NCBI RefSeq assembly: GCF_036549215.1
Contig: NZ_CP144371.1
Location: 124,001 to 188,000, forward strand
Origin: Candidatus Blochmannia sp. SNP
GTDB lineage: Bacteria; Pseudomonadota; Gammaproteobacteria; Enterobacterales; Enterobacteriaceae
DNA length: 64,000 nt
Direction: 5' to 3'
Position 1 is the stretch's first letter. Each line of letters opens with the position of its first letter. The position numbers and the translations under genes were made by a program. Under the pieces are notes generated by a model. It was given only the letters and a program-made list of their open reading frames with translations, was not told the origin of the DNA and did no database searches. This document shows positions 35,141 through 45,278 of this stretch, one piece after another.

Positions 35141-37936
35141 ATGATTACAACTATAAATAATCCGATAATTTTAGTGGATGGTTCTTTTTATATACACCGC
35201 GCATATCATGCATTACCATCATTAAAAACCAGCAATGGAGAACCAGTATGGGTAATATATGGAGTAATCAATATGATCAAAAGTCTGCTAGTGCAATATC
35301 AACCTACTCATATGGTAATTATTTTTGATACAATGGGAAAAACATTTCGTAATAACTTATTCGAAAAATATAAAGCTAATCGCATTAAAATCCCTAAGGA
35401 TCTATATATTCAAATAAATCCGTTATGCAAAATAATACACGCCATGGGATTACCAATACTTCAGGTACCTAATGTAGAAGCAGATGATGTAATAGGCACG
35501 TTAGCCATATTTTACGCGCAATCAGGGATTCCTGTATTAATTAGTACAGGAGATAAAGATATGGCTCAAATAGTATCGCCTAAAATAACTCTTATTAACA
35601 CTATGTCAAATATTATGTTCACTCCTAAAGAAGTAGAAAGAAAATTTGGAATACCGCCAGAGTTGATAGCTGATTATCTAGCATTAATAGGAGATCGATC
35701 TGATAATATTCCTGGAGTTCCTGGAGTAGGGAAAAAGACTGCGCAAATATTATTAAAAAAAATAGGCAATTTAAAAACATTATATGATAATTTGGATAAA
35801 ATTGATATATTGGGACTACGGGGCGCTAGGGGAATACAAAATATATTACAGATTAATAAAGAAATAGCATTTCTTTCTTATAAATTAACAACTATCAAAA
35901 CAGATGTGTCTTTGGACACATCTGTTCATCAATTATCAATACAACAAGTAAATATTGATACTTTGTTGTCATTATTTAAACGATATGAATTCAAGAATTG
36001 GTTAATAGATTTAAAATCAAGAAAATGGTTACATAAATATCAATGCTTAAATAAGCTATCATCACACCAATGCTCAAAAAATACGTTTTTACATCAAAAA
36101 AGTAATTTACTATTAGATCATGTCAAAGAAAAAAAAAATATTAAAATAATACATGATACTGAAATGCTTTATCATTGGATTGAAAAAATTAAAATATCCA
36201 AATTCTTTATATTTAACATACATACAGATATATTTAACGCTGCTACAGCTAATATTATAAGCATATGTTTATCTATAAATCCTAATGAAAGTGCGTATAT
36301 TCCTATAAAAACTAATTCAATTAGTAATCATCAAGATTTTTTATATCTTGATAAAATACTATCAATGCTACAACCAATTTTAGAAAATTCAGAAATAAAG
36401 AAAATTGGGCAACACCTAAAGTTTAGCCATGCTATATTTAAACGTTACAATATAAATTTGGTTGGTATGGCATTTGATGTTATGTTAGAATTATATATAT
36501 TGTACGGTACCTCTGATTATCAAGACATAAAAAATTTTTTAGATAAAGACACATTCAACGCTGTTACAGATTTTAAAAATAATTGCCATAAAAATGGCAT
36601 TATCTCAGACATACGCAATATACAATCACAATCTCTACATGCTGCTAAATTTATTAAATCTCTATTTAACTTACATCATATTTTATGGCCAAAAATAAAC
36701 ACAAACGACAAACTAAAAAAAATATTTGAAGAAATAGAAATGCCTTTAATATCTATATTATCTCGTATCGAAAGTTATGGCGTGTTAATAGATAAAAAAT
36801 TACTTAACGCTCATTCAGTAGAATTAGATTCTCGACTTAATGAATTAAAACTGGAAGCATATCAATTGGTAAATACTTCTTTTAATCTTTCTTCAACCAA
36901 GCAATTACAAGAAATATTATATAGTAAGCAAAAATTACCAATTTTAAAAAAAACACCTACTGGCACTCCTTCAACCAATGAAGAAGTATTAAAAAAATTA
37001 GCTAAAAAATACCCAATGCCAAAAATCATTTTACAATATCGCAGTTTAGCTAAATTAAAATCCACTTATACCAATAAATTAACCGCTATGATTAACGAAA
37101 AATCAAATCGAGTACATACCTCATATAATCAAACTAGAACTTCTACGGGACGTCTTTCTTCTACTAACCCAAATTTACAAAATATTCCAAATAGAAATTA
37201 TGATGGTAGAAAAATACGTCAAGCTTTTATTGCTCCTAAAAATTTTTTAATTGTAGCTGCAGATTATTCACAAATAGAATTAAGAATAATGGCGCACCTA
37301 TCTCAAGATATCAAATTAATTAACGATTTTATTTCTGAAAAAGATATTCATACTGCAACAGCTTCTGAAATATTTGTAACTGCACTACATTTAGTGACTA
37401 ATGAACAAAGACATCAAGCTAAAACTATCAATTTCGGATTAATTTATGGAATGAGTGCATTTGGATTAGCACGTCAATTATCAGTAACATGTAAAGAGGC
37501 ACAAAAATATGTAGATCGTTATTTTAAACGATATCCTGGAGTCATGAGATATATGAAACATATTCGAGAACATGTCAATAAATATGGCTATGTATCTACA
37601 TTAGACGGACGAAAATTATATTTACCAGATATTTTTTCTTCTAATATTTCCCAGAAAAAAAGTGCTGAAAGAGCAGCAATCAATGCTCCTATGCAAGGAA
37701 GTGCTGCTGACATTATTAAAAAAGCAATGATATCTGTTGATAATTGGTTACAAAAGGATGAAATTCCAGCACGTATAATTATGCAAGTGCATGATGAATT
37801 AGTATTTGAAGTACACCATGAAATCATAAATCCAGCTGTAAAACAAATCAAAAAATTAATGGAAGAATGCTTTGTTATTGATATACCGCTAAAAGTAGAT
37901 ATTGGTATTGGAAAAAATTGGGAACAAGCACATTAA
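35141..37936 (+). CDS. polA: DNA polymerase I (proofreading site apparently dead)
   Basis: Okazaki-fragment processing and repair polymerase, 931 residues (E. coli 928). The 5'-3' nuclease domain (about 1-290) is intact: ILVDGSFYIHRAYHA, EADDVIGTLA, STGDKDMAQ. The polymerase domain is intact: motif A DYSQIELRIMAHLS (Asp708), the O helix RHQAKTINFGLIYG, motif C HDELVFE (Asp885). The middle 3'-5' exonuclease domain keeps its fold-like sequence but not its metal ligands. Positions equivalent to E. coli Asp355, Glu357, Asp424, Tyr497 and Asp501 are Asn359, His361, Ser429, His500 and Phe504. Polymerase and nick translation should work; proofreading should not. Confidence 0.97.
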   Translation: MITTINNPIILVDGSFYIHRAYHALPSLKTSNGEPVWVIYGVINMIKSLLVQYQPTHMVIIFDTMGKTFRNNLFEKYKANRIKIPKDLYIQINPLCKIIHAMGLPILQVPNVEADDVIGTLAIFYAQSGIPVLISTGDKDMAQIVSPKITLINTMSNIMFTPKEVERKFGIPPELIADYLALIGDRSDNIPGVPGVGKKTAQILLKKIGNLKTLYDNLDKIDILGLRGARGIQNILQINKEIAFLSYKLTTIKTDVSLDTSVHQLSIQQVNIDTLLSLFKRYEFKNWLIDLKSRKWLHKYQCLNKLSSHQCSKNTFLHQKSNLLLDHVKEKKNIKIIHDTEMLYHWIEKIKISKFFIFNIHTDIFNAATANIISICLSINPNESAYIPIKTNSISNHQDFLYLDKILSMLQPILENSEIKKIGQHLKFSHAIFKRYNINLVGMAFDVMLELYILYGTSDYQDIKNFLDKDTFNAVTDFKNNCHKNGIISDIRNIQSQSLHAAKFIKSLFNLHHILWPKINTNDKLKKIFEEIEMPLISILSRIESYGVLIDKKLLNAHSVELDSRLNELKLEAYQLVNTSFNLSSTKQLQEILYSKQKLPILKKTPTGTPSTNEEVLKKLAKKYPMPKIILQYRSLAKLKSTYTNKLTAMINEKSNRVHTSYNQTRTSTGRLSSTNPNLQNIPNRNYDGRKIRQAFIAPKNFLIVAADYSQIELRIMAHLSQDIKLINDFISEKDIHTATASEIFVTALHLVTNEQRHQAKTINFGLIYGMSAFGLARQLSVTCKEAQKYVDRYFKRYPGVMRYMKHIREHVNKYGYVSTLDGRKLYLPDIFSSNISQKKSAERAAINAPMQGSAADIIKKAMISVDNWLQKDEIPARIIMQVHDELVFEVHHEIINPAVKQIKKLMEECFVIDIPLKVDIGIGKNWEQAH

Positions 37937-38017
37937 TACTATTTACTATTAATTTAGTATATATGCTATATAAGATAATATCTATAGATATTAAATACCA
38001 ATTCAAATAATTTATTT

Positions 38018-38037
38018 ACTATATAAATTTATATAGT
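38018..38037. repeat. 20-bp perfect palindrome between convergent polA and engB
   Basis: ACTATATAAATTTATATAGT reads the same on both strands. An 18-bp palindrome, TAATATCTATAGATATTA, lies nearby at 37976-37993. The genes converge here, so either could act in termination; the Spot 42 RNA gene found at this place in E. coli is not seen. Confidence 0.6.
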
Positions 38038-38098
38038 TTATTTAAACATAGAAAAACTATTATTGTAATTAATTTATAACATGTATTATTTTATTACT

Positions 38099-38701
38099 TT
38101 AATATTTAAACCAATTATTAAGAGTGATTTTTAACAACTCTATTCCATGTTTCTTAACAGTAGAAAAGGGTACAACTTGTATGCACGTTGTACCCTTTAT
38201 CTTCATGTCCTGTGCCACTTTTTGAGTTGTAACTTTTAAAATACTTCTAGAAACTTTATCTGATTTACTTAATAAAGTAAAAATTGGGACTTTCATTGAA
38301 AGCGCACTTTCAATGATTTTTTGATCTAAATTTTTTACAGGATACCTAATATCCATGATTAATATCAATCCTTTTAAATTTTTTCTTTTCTCCAAGTATT
38401 CACATACTATGTCATGCCAACAATTTTTTCTCATGTTTATATCTTTAGTATAACCATAACCAGGAAAATCAATAAGACGAATACCTGGTTTTACTTCGAA
38501 TAAATTGATAAGTTTCGTGCATCCTGGCGTTTTACTAACTTTAGTAAGTTTTTTTTGATAAGTTAGAGCATTAATAGCACTAGATTTTCCACTGTTAGAA
38601 TAACCAACGAAAGCCACCTCCATACCTATCTTTCCGTTAGGTAATTTACAAATTTCAGGCACACTTACTAAAAAATAAGTACTATGATAATTATATTTCA
38701 T
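38099..38701 (-). CDS. engB: ribosome biogenesis GTP-binding protein EngB (YsxC/YihA)
   Basis: Essential GTPase for assembly of the large ribosomal subunit. The 200 residues (E. coli 210) have the P-loop GYSNSGKS at residues 33-40, the switch TPGCTKLINLF, DFPGYGYTK from residue 78, and LSKSDK as the base-specificity motif. It is convergent with polA, as in E. coli. Confidence 0.95.
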   Translation of the reverse strand: MKYNYHSTYFLVSVPEICKLPNGKIGMEVAFVGYSNSGKSSAINALTYQKKLTKVSKTPGCTKLINLFEVKPGIRLIDFPGYGYTKDINMRKNCWHDIVCEYLEKRKNLKGLILIMDIRYPVKNLDQKIIESALSMKVPIFTLLSKSDKVSRSILKVTTQKVAQDMKIKGTTCIQVVPFSTVKKHGIELLKITLNNWFKY

Positions 38702-38880
38702 ACATATATATTATGTATAGTCATAGTAAAATGAAAAATGAATCACCTGTTTTTATATATTTAAGTCATTAAATATATAAAAATATTAAACACTATTTAA
38801 TTTATTAAAATAATTCTGCAAAAATTATTTTGTTATAGTTACTAACTATATGACAGTTATCTTATAAATCATAAAAAATT

Positions 38881-40311
38881 TTAAACACTATAATATAAAT
38901 CAAACTCTACAGGATGCGGAGTCATATGCACTAACCTAATTTCTTCTTGGCATAACAGAATATAGGTATTAATGTAATCTTCACTAAAGACATTACCTCG
39001 TGTTAAAAATGCATGATCTTCTGCCAAATAACTCAATGCCTCATCAAAAGATCTAGCCATACGCGGTATTGATAACGATTCTTTTTCAGAAATAGTATAT
39101 AAATTTTTATCTATAGGTTCTCCAGGATGGATTTTATTAAAAATCCCATCTAATCCAGCCATAAGCAACGCAGAAAAAGCTAAATAAGGATTAGCAGCTG
39201 GATCAGGAAAACGAACTTCAATACGACATGATGCATGAGTATTTTTTTTTGATTTATTAATAATCGATGGAATTCGAATAGCGCTGGAACGATTACCAGC
39301 AGAATAAGTCAACATTATTGGAGCTTCATAATTTGGAACTAAACGTCTATATGAATTGGTAGTTGGATTAGTTATAGCATTTAATGCTTTAGCATGACGC
39401 AAAATCCCTCCAATATAAAACAAAGCTATCTCAGAAAGATGTCCATATTGATCACCCGAAAATAAATTAGTATCTTTTCTATGTAAAGATATATGACAGT
39501 GCATACCTGATCCGTTATCATTTATAATAGGTTTTGGCATAAACGTTGCAGTTTTACCAGAACTATGAGCAACATTATGTACTACATATTTATATATTTG
39601 TATTTCATCAGCTTTTTTAGTAAGAGTATTAAATCGAGTTGCTATTTCATTTTGTCCAGATGTTGCAACTTCATGATGATGAGCCTCTATAATTAATCCC
39701 ATTTTTTCCATTATTAGAGCCATAGTAGAGCGCAAATTTTGCGAAGAATCTATTGGAGGTACTGGGGCGTATCCACTTTTCACTCTAGGGCGATGACCTT
39801 TATTTCCGTCTTTATATATTTTACCGCTATTCCACGCCGATTCTCGATCATCAACGATCACATAAGATCCTGATCTTGTCGTTTCAAAACGAATGTCATC
39901 AAATAAGAAAAATTCTGGTTCAGGCCCAAACATTACAATATCAGCAATACCAGAATTATATAAAAACATTTCTGCCCGTTTAGCTATAGAGCGCGGATCC
40001 CTATCATAATTTTGCATAGTACTAGGGTCAAGTACGTCACAACGAATAATTATTGTTTTATTTTCGTAAAATGGATCTATTATGAAACTAGTGGGATCAG
40101 GCATTAAAACCATATCCGACTCATTAATACTTTTCCAACCCTTAATAGAAGATCCATCAAAAATCTTACCATTATTAAATAAATGATCATCAACTTGCAT
40201 TTTAGGAATAGTAATATGTTGTTCTTTCCCTTTTGTATCGGTAAAGCGTAAATCAACAAATTTTATTTGATTTTCATCAAGAATAGAAAAAATTTTTTCG
40301 ATATCTGTCAT
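38881..40311 (-). CDS. glnA: glutamine synthetase
   Basis: Assimilates ammonia into glutamine. From the ATG at 40311, which has GAGAG upstream, the product has 476 residues (E. coli 469); the frame runs on to 40341, so a slightly longer start is possible. Seen are [49 protein letters not shown] and [22 protein letters not shown]. The adenylylation tyrosine is kept in DKNLYTIS. A few extra residues sit before RIEVRFPDP. glnL and glnG, the nitrogen two-component genes that follow in E. coli, are absent, so nitrogen-responsive control is probably lost. Confidence 0.97.
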   Translation of the reverse strand: MTDIEKIFSILDENQIKFVDLRFTDTKGKEQHITIPKMQVDDHLFNNGKIFDGSSIKGWKSINESDMVLMPDPTSFIIDPFYENKTIIIRCDVLDPSTMQNYDRDPRSIAKRAEMFLYNSGIADIVMFGPEPEFFLFDDIRFETTRSGSYVIVDDRESAWNSGKIYKDGNKGHRPRVKSGYAPVPPIDSSQNLRSTMALIMEKMGLIIEAHHHEVATSGQNEIATRFNTLTKKADEIQIYKYVVHNVAHSSGKTATFMPKPIINDNGSGMHCHISLHRKDTNLFSGDQYGHLSEIALFYIGGILRHAKALNAITNPTTNSYRRLVPNYEAPIMLTYSAGNRSSAIRIPSIINKSKKNTHASCRIEVRFPDPAANPYLAFSALLMAGLDGIFNKIHPGEPIDKNLYTISEKESLSIPRMARSFDEALSYLAEDHAFLTRGNVFSEDYINTYILLCQEEIRLVHMTPHPVEFDLYYSV

Positions 40312-40998
40312 ATTTATTCTCTCAGCCATTATAGATTCCATGATAGCAAAGTTGTAAATAACATTTTATAATGTACTACTTATAAAAATTATTGCTGTCA
40401 ATACTTTTCCAAAAATTTATTTAGTTTGAATATATCCATTTTAGAATAATCATTGATACTATTAGTATTTGATGTATTTAGCAAGTTTTATTAATATTTA
40501 CCTAAATTTAAGATTTTTAATCTGAAAATTATAATATCACTTACTGTAACTTCGCGAAAATATTATTTAACAAAACAAATATTTATTATATAAATAATTA
40601 TTTTTAATCATTTACAAACTAACACAGTATTTTATTGCTATAAACAATACGCACTATAAGGCTCAACAATGAGTATATAGTTTTTTATAAATTAAAAATT
40701 AATTTGTGTAATAAGTTTATTATCTTTACAGAAAATAATTTATGCGTAACCATATATGTTATGTATATCAGTGCTAATATAAAAAAACAATTTTTTGGCA
40801 TCAATACAATGTAATCATTATGAATCTAAAAATATAAACATTGCAATATGCTATTTCAACACTATCATTTACATGATAAAACAAATAAATAATTTTATTT
40901 CAACAATTTTTATATTCACTACATGAATAAACTCCGATTTGTAAAAATAATTTTAAATTTAAACAATATTAATTTTTATTATATGCGAATATTAAAAT
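40312..40998. other. glnA-rpoZ gap (spoT missing here)
   Basis: In E. coli spoT follows rpoZ. These 687 A+T-rich bases hold no open frame. No spoT remnant can be read; spoT could lie elsewhere in the genome. Confidence 0.5.
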
Positions 40999-41187
40999 TT
41001 ACTTAGTAATCAAATCTTCTTCTATTTCTCTAAGAGCAAGCACAGTATATTTGTCATTATTATTTTTTTTAACTAATGTTTCTTTTCCACCAATTTGCAT
41101 TTGCCGTGCACGCCGTGCAGCAACTAATATTAAATCAAATCTATTGCCAATTCTTTCTACAGCATCTTGTACGGTAATACGCGCCAT
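40999..41187 (-). CDS. rpoZ: RNA polymerase omega subunit, short form
   Basis: Helps assemble RNA polymerase by clamping the beta-prime subunit. The N-terminal 60 residues ([38 protein letters not shown]) align with E. coli omega without gaps of note. The product stops at 62 residues where E. coli has 91, so the flexible C-terminal tail is missing. The core that binds beta-prime is kept. It follows gmk in the same direction. Confidence 0.95.
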   Translation of the reverse strand: MARITVQDAVERIGNRFDLILVAARRARQMQIGGKETLVKKNNNDKYTVLALREIEEDLITK

Positions 41188-41286
41188 TTTATTTTACCAT
41201 ATGTATATGTTTTATAGGATTTTATCCTTGTTAATTTTTAAATTGCTACCATAATAAAATATTATTGTGTAAATCTCATATTATTA

Positions 41287-41928
41287 CTACATATCTGGTA
41301 ACAACAAGTTATTTATTAATGTTGCATAGCGTATTTTCTGATATGCTACACGCAATTGTTCAGACAAAATAATTGATTGTAAATGTATTAGAGCAATATT
41401 AAAGTCGTCATTTACCACAACATAATCATATTCTTTAAAATGACTAATTTCATCCATTGTATGCTTCATACGTTCGGCAATAATTTTTTTTGTATCTTGT
41501 CCTCTAAAACGCAACCGACGCGATAATTCTTTTTTTGATGGAGGTAAAATAAAAATAGTATAAATATTACTTGATATTTTATTTCGAATTTGCTGCGCTC
41601 CTTTCCAATCAATATTGAGTACAACATGTATGCCGGTATTTAACATAGTTTTAACATCATTTTTCAATGTACCATAATAATGATTAAAAACTTTTGCATA
41701 TTCAAAAAATTTATTTTTATTAATCATATATTTAAATTTTTCTCTTGAAATAAAATAATAGTCTTTTCCATGAATTTCCCCAGATCTCTTAATACGTGTA
41801 GTATAAGAGATAGATAATTTAATTTTATAAATGAAACAATTACATTGCATTAAAGTTTGAATTAACGTAGACTTTCCCGTACCACTTGGAGCAGATATAA
41901 TACATAATGTTCCTAAATTTTTCATCAT
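41287..41928 (-). CDS. gmk: guanylate kinase
   Basis: Phosphorylates GMP to GDP. The P-loop region ISAPSGTGKSTLIQTL, then SISYTTRIKRSGEIHGKDYYF and VVNDDFNIAL, fit the family. I chose the ATG at 41928 (213 residues; E. coli 207) because it places the P-loop as in E. coli; the frame extends to 41979 without homology. gmk followed by rpoZ is the standard pair. Confidence 0.95.
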   Translation of the reverse strand: MMKNLGTLCIISAPSGTGKSTLIQTLMQCNCFIYKIKLSISYTTRIKRSGEIHGKDYYFISREKFKYMINKNKFFEYAKVFNHYYGTLKNDVKTMLNTGIHVVLNIDWKGAQQIRNKISSNIYTIFILPPSKKELSRRLRFRGQDTKKIIAERMKHTMDEISHFKEYDYVVVNDDFNIALIHLQSIILSEQLRVAYQKIRYATLINNLLLPDM

Positions 41929-42085
41929 AAAAATATATAATTTCTGATTATATAAACAGGTAAATTTATAAAAATACATTTTTGTTTATACGCAATTAAA
42001 CCATGGCATACAACCTACAATTAATTCCAGTCGATACTAAAAATTATCATTTACATGGTCATGTTTAGTTATTAACAATTTCTTA

Positions 42086-42196
42086 ACAAAAGATCCTCGG
42101 TAAAACTTAATAATTATTCGATAGTTTAATGATGATCATACATACATTTTTATATACTAAATTTATAAAGTGTGTTTTATACCGAGGATCTTTTGT
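42086..42196. repeat. 111-bp inverted repeat with G+C-richer arms, upstream of gmk
   Basis: The left arm starts ACAAAAGATCCTCGGTA at 42086. The right arm (42174-42196) is its reverse complement, with two extra bases (TA) inside. Outside that small insertion, pairing is perfect over about 21 bp. The inner ends pair imperfectly further (ACTTAATAA near 42106 with TTTATAAAGT). The stem contains AGATCCTCGGT, the most G+C-rich string in this gap. Confidence 0.85.
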
Positions 42197-42243
42197 TTAT
42201 GTTACCAAATGCCATAGTATATTGTATAATACAATATATCATA

Positions 42244-42684
42244 TTAATTTAATATATTATTTTTCTGCCGTATTTCAAGTAAATTACATACTTCTCTAAA
42301 ATTTTTAAGTTGTATATCAGACAAAGGAGAAAACATACGATCTAAAATAATATTATGCGTATCTTTGGCAATACGTAGTTTATCACGTCCTTTTTCTGTA
42401 ATATGAACATACTTGACTCTACGATCTGTCAAGCTTTGTTGTCGATGTAACATTTCATCTTTTTCCAATGCATCAAGTACTGTTACCACAGTTCTTGAAG
42501 AAAATCCCATATAATTCTTAATGTCTGTTGCACTAGTTTTACCGGTAGTAATAAGATGTAATATTTTCATTTTAGACATCGAAAGTCCTTCATTAATTAA
42601 TTGACCGTTTATTTCTTTACGTAAACGATGATAAATACGGGATAAAGATTCTACCATATTTGAAATGTCTGTTAATCTATTCAT
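42244..42684 (-). CDS. MarR-family transcriptional regulator
   Basis: 146 residues with the MarR layout: an N-terminal dimerisation helix (DISNMVESLSRIYHRLRKEI), a winged helix-turn-helix (KTSATDIKNYMGFSSRTVVTVLDALEKDEML, residues about 49-79), the basic wing TDRRVKYVHITEKGRDKL, and a C-terminal dimerisation helix. This family usually represses genes in response to small aromatic ligands or oxidants. I cannot assign a named orthologue or target. It stands alone between gmk and yicC, where E. coli has ligB, yicG and dinD. It is unusual for a genome this stripped of regulators. Confidence 0.88.
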   Translation of the reverse strand: MNRLTDISNMVESLSRIYHRLRKEINGQLINEGLSMSKMKILHLITTGKTSATDIKNYMGFSSRTVVTVLDALEKDEMLHRQQSLTDRRVKYVHITEKGRDKLRIAKDTHNIILDRMFSPLSDIQLKNFREVCNLLEIRQKNNILN

Positions 42685-43140
42685 AATTATGTGTCTCTAC
42701 ATTAAATCAATAACGATAATAGGACTATATTTGACAGTTTTAATTAATAGCAGGCTAAATTGGAAAACAAACCATCTGAAGTATTTTTATTAAAATAATA
42801 ACCTTCAGATAATTATTTAAACCTGACAATTAACAATATTTATTTAATTAACTATTTCGGTTCATACCTCCTAAATTATTGTAATTCCACTAAATTAATA
42901 TTTTCAGTTATATTAAAATAACCTGACATTATTACTCTAAAACACATATATTCTGATATATATTTTCTATATTGTTTACTGTTTTTATTTTATCGGAGTT
43001 TTTTTAAATTTGAAATATTACTGTAGGAAAAAGAAAATTTCTGATAGATTTACAAAAAATTATTTTTTATTATTTTTTATCATTTATTTTTAATTTAAAA
43101 TTATATATCTGCAATTAAATAGATAATGAACTATAATTTT

Positions 43141-43201
43141 TAAATAACATTCTTATAAAAAAATAAAAAGTTTTTTTATTTTTTTATAAGAATGTTATTT
43201 A
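43141..43201. repeat. perfect 29-bp stem with 3-base loop
   Basis: Arms 43141-43169 and 43173-43201 are exact reverse complements; the loop is GTT at 43170-43172. The stem has a run of A facing a run of T near the loop. Both neighbouring genes are on the minus strand and several hundred bases away. Confidence 0.9.
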
Positions 43202-43533
43202 AATTTATATTTAATAATAAATAATATTTTTGTACAATAATATATTATTCATTTAAGTACATATAAATTCATAAAAATAATGATATTCAGATAAATATCT
43301 CTATATATCCGTTTGATTTATACTAAATATTTAGCTTATAAATTTGTATATTACTTTAATAAAAAGTAGATTTTTAAGAAACATTATTTATCTTATAAAT
43401 ATAATAACTATATATATGATAATAGTATATATATAAATAATATCAAATATATTACATTTTGATTAAAATAAAGTTATTACGCTAATAATATATTCATATT
43501 AATGAAATTGTATAATTGAAGATAATAAATAAC

Positions 43534-43621
43534 AATTTTTACATAAATAAAATATATAATTCTAATATTAAGGTCTTAGTGCTAATATAGTTAATTAAAA
43601 TATTTTATTTATGTAAAAATT
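43534..43621. repeat. 88-bp hairpin with perfect 22-bp arms downstream of yicC
   Basis: Arms 43534-43555 and 43600-43621 are exact reverse complements. Inner segments (43556-43570 and 43584-43599) pair with a few mismatches. It begins 86 bases past the yicC stop on the minus strand, so it could be a transcript 3' end. Confidence 0.85.
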
Positions 43622-43706
43622 ATCGAAATCAACTATTGACAATAAATATACATACCAAACAGATAATTTAAGTTAAATAGAAAACTATTTACTTAATTAC
43701 TATATT

Positions 43707-44582
43707 TTATTCAATATTTTGAGTTTGTTCTCGCATTTGTTCAATGAATATTTTTAAAGAAATTGCTGATCGAGTAATATAAGAATTTATAGATTTTGAA
43801 GTTAATGTATTAGCTTCTCTATACAGTTCTTGTATTATAAAATCCAATCGTCTACCAATAGATCCTTTTTGATCAAGAACACGATGCATTTCTTGGATAT
43901 GACCCGTTAAACGATCTACCTCTTCTGAAATATCAATTTTTTGAGCCACTATTAACAACTCCTGTTCCAATCGTATTGGATCAGCATAAACACAAACATC
44001 CTTCATTTGCTCCAAAAGTTTTGTTCGCTTCCACTCTAATACTTTAGGAATATATTGACGTATTGTATTAACTTCCTTATACATCAAATGTAAACGTTCA
44101 ATAATTTTGTTTTTTAAAAAAATACCTTCTTTTTCCCTATTTTTTACTAAATTATGCAATGTATCTTTAAAACATATCAATAATTCAGTACTAACATTAT
44201 TCATGTTATTTTGTTCACATGTTATTACCCCTGGCCAAGATAAAATATCCATTAAATTAATATCACCTTCATTAATTAATGTTTTTACCCATTTTGCATA
44301 TGAAATAAGATCATGAACTAACTTTTTATTAATAACCAGTGTATTAATATTATTAATATCATAATTAGTATTCATTTTAATTCGTAAAGAACATTCTATT
44401 TTTCCTCTAATAAGAGAATCTTCAATTTGCTTACGAACCATCCACGATAAATCAAAAAGATATTTAGGTAAATCAATATGAATATCTAAATAACGTTGAT
44501 TTAAAGAACAAATTTCCCAGGTAACATTACCCCATGTATATTTCACTTCATGCCTTGAAAAAGCGGTCATACTATAAACCAT
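43707..44582 (-). CDS. yicC: YicC-family endoribonuclease/stress protein
   Basis: YicC-like protein, described in recent work as an endoribonuclease or RNase adaptor; its cellular role is not well settled. The 291 residues (E. coli 287) start MVYSMTAFSRHE, have SLNQRYLDIHIDLP and the conserved C-terminal DRLTGHIQEMHRVLDQKGSIGRRLDFIIQEL region near residues 225-255. rph and pyrE, which normally neighbour yicC in E. coli, are absent from the following gap. Confidence 0.94.
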   Translation of the reverse strand: MVYSMTAFSRHEVKYTWGNVTWEICSLNQRYLDIHIDLPKYLFDLSWMVRKQIEDSLIRGKIECSLRIKMNTNYDINNINTLVINKKLVHDLISYAKWVKTLINEGDINLMDILSWPGVITCEQNNMNNVSTELLICFKDTLHNLVKNREKEGIFLKNKIIERLHLMYKEVNTIRQYIPKVLEWKRTKLLEQMKDVCVYADPIRLEQELLIVAQKIDISEEVDRLTGHIQEMHRVLDQKGSIGRRLDFIIQELYREANTLTSKSINSYITRSAISLKIFIEQMREQTQNIE

Positions 44583-45278
44583 AACAACACCTAAATTTTA
44601 TTAAAATATAACAAAAATAAATTTTAAAATTTAAAAAAAATAAAATAATTTAATCCTATCATTCATATAAAAATCATAACTTTAATCATACGCATAATAT
44701 ACAAATATTACTTATTAAAAATTTTTAGGATTAATGTAGTATTTATAAAATTTATATTATTTTACTCAATAATAAAGATATATTAATACCATAACTAATA
44801 ATAATTTATAAAACTTTTATTTACTCTAAATACAATATTCTAAACTTTAAAACTATATTATGCATATATAAACACCATTGTTATAATAAAATAAAATTAA
44901 TTAATAAATACAAATAACATTAAATAAGAATTTTTTCATTAAAACTGATGTAATATCATTACATCTATAACATAGATGTGCATACACATATACGTATATA
45001 TCGTATGTAGTACATAATTTTTATATCCTAATATTAATATAAAAATCGATATAAATATATCGTTGTTAATAATAAAAAATCATTTCTCTCTATATAAAGA
45101 CTAATCGCAATATTTATATATTATTTATAAATATAATAACTTATCAAACATACCGTTGTTTTTGAAATTTTATTTCAACAAATTAATAATATATTTTATT
45201 TACATAATTATTTAAAAATAATTACATTACTACTTTAACAAATACAATTTAATTTTCATTATATTAATTGACTATATT
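44583..45278. other. yicC-dut gap (rph, pyrE, slmA missing)
   Basis: E. coli has rph, pyrE and slmA here. None is present and no remnant can be read in 696 bases. Small stems include GATGTAAT/ATTACATC at 44947-44965 and CGATATA/TATATCG near 45045. Confidence 0.55.

Larger units (their letters stand above)
42685..43706. other. 1-kb gap between the MarR gene and yicC
   Basis: No open frame of interest on either strand. It holds two striking hairpins: 43141-43201 (29-bp perfect arms, 3-base loop) and 43534-43621 (22-bp perfect arms plus imperfect inner pairing). The rest is simple A+T sequence. Confidence 0.6.

Noticed and set aside
42685..43706. Decayed ligB or dinD pseudogene
   Set aside because: No readable protein similarity in any frame; the sequence is simple A+T with hairpins.
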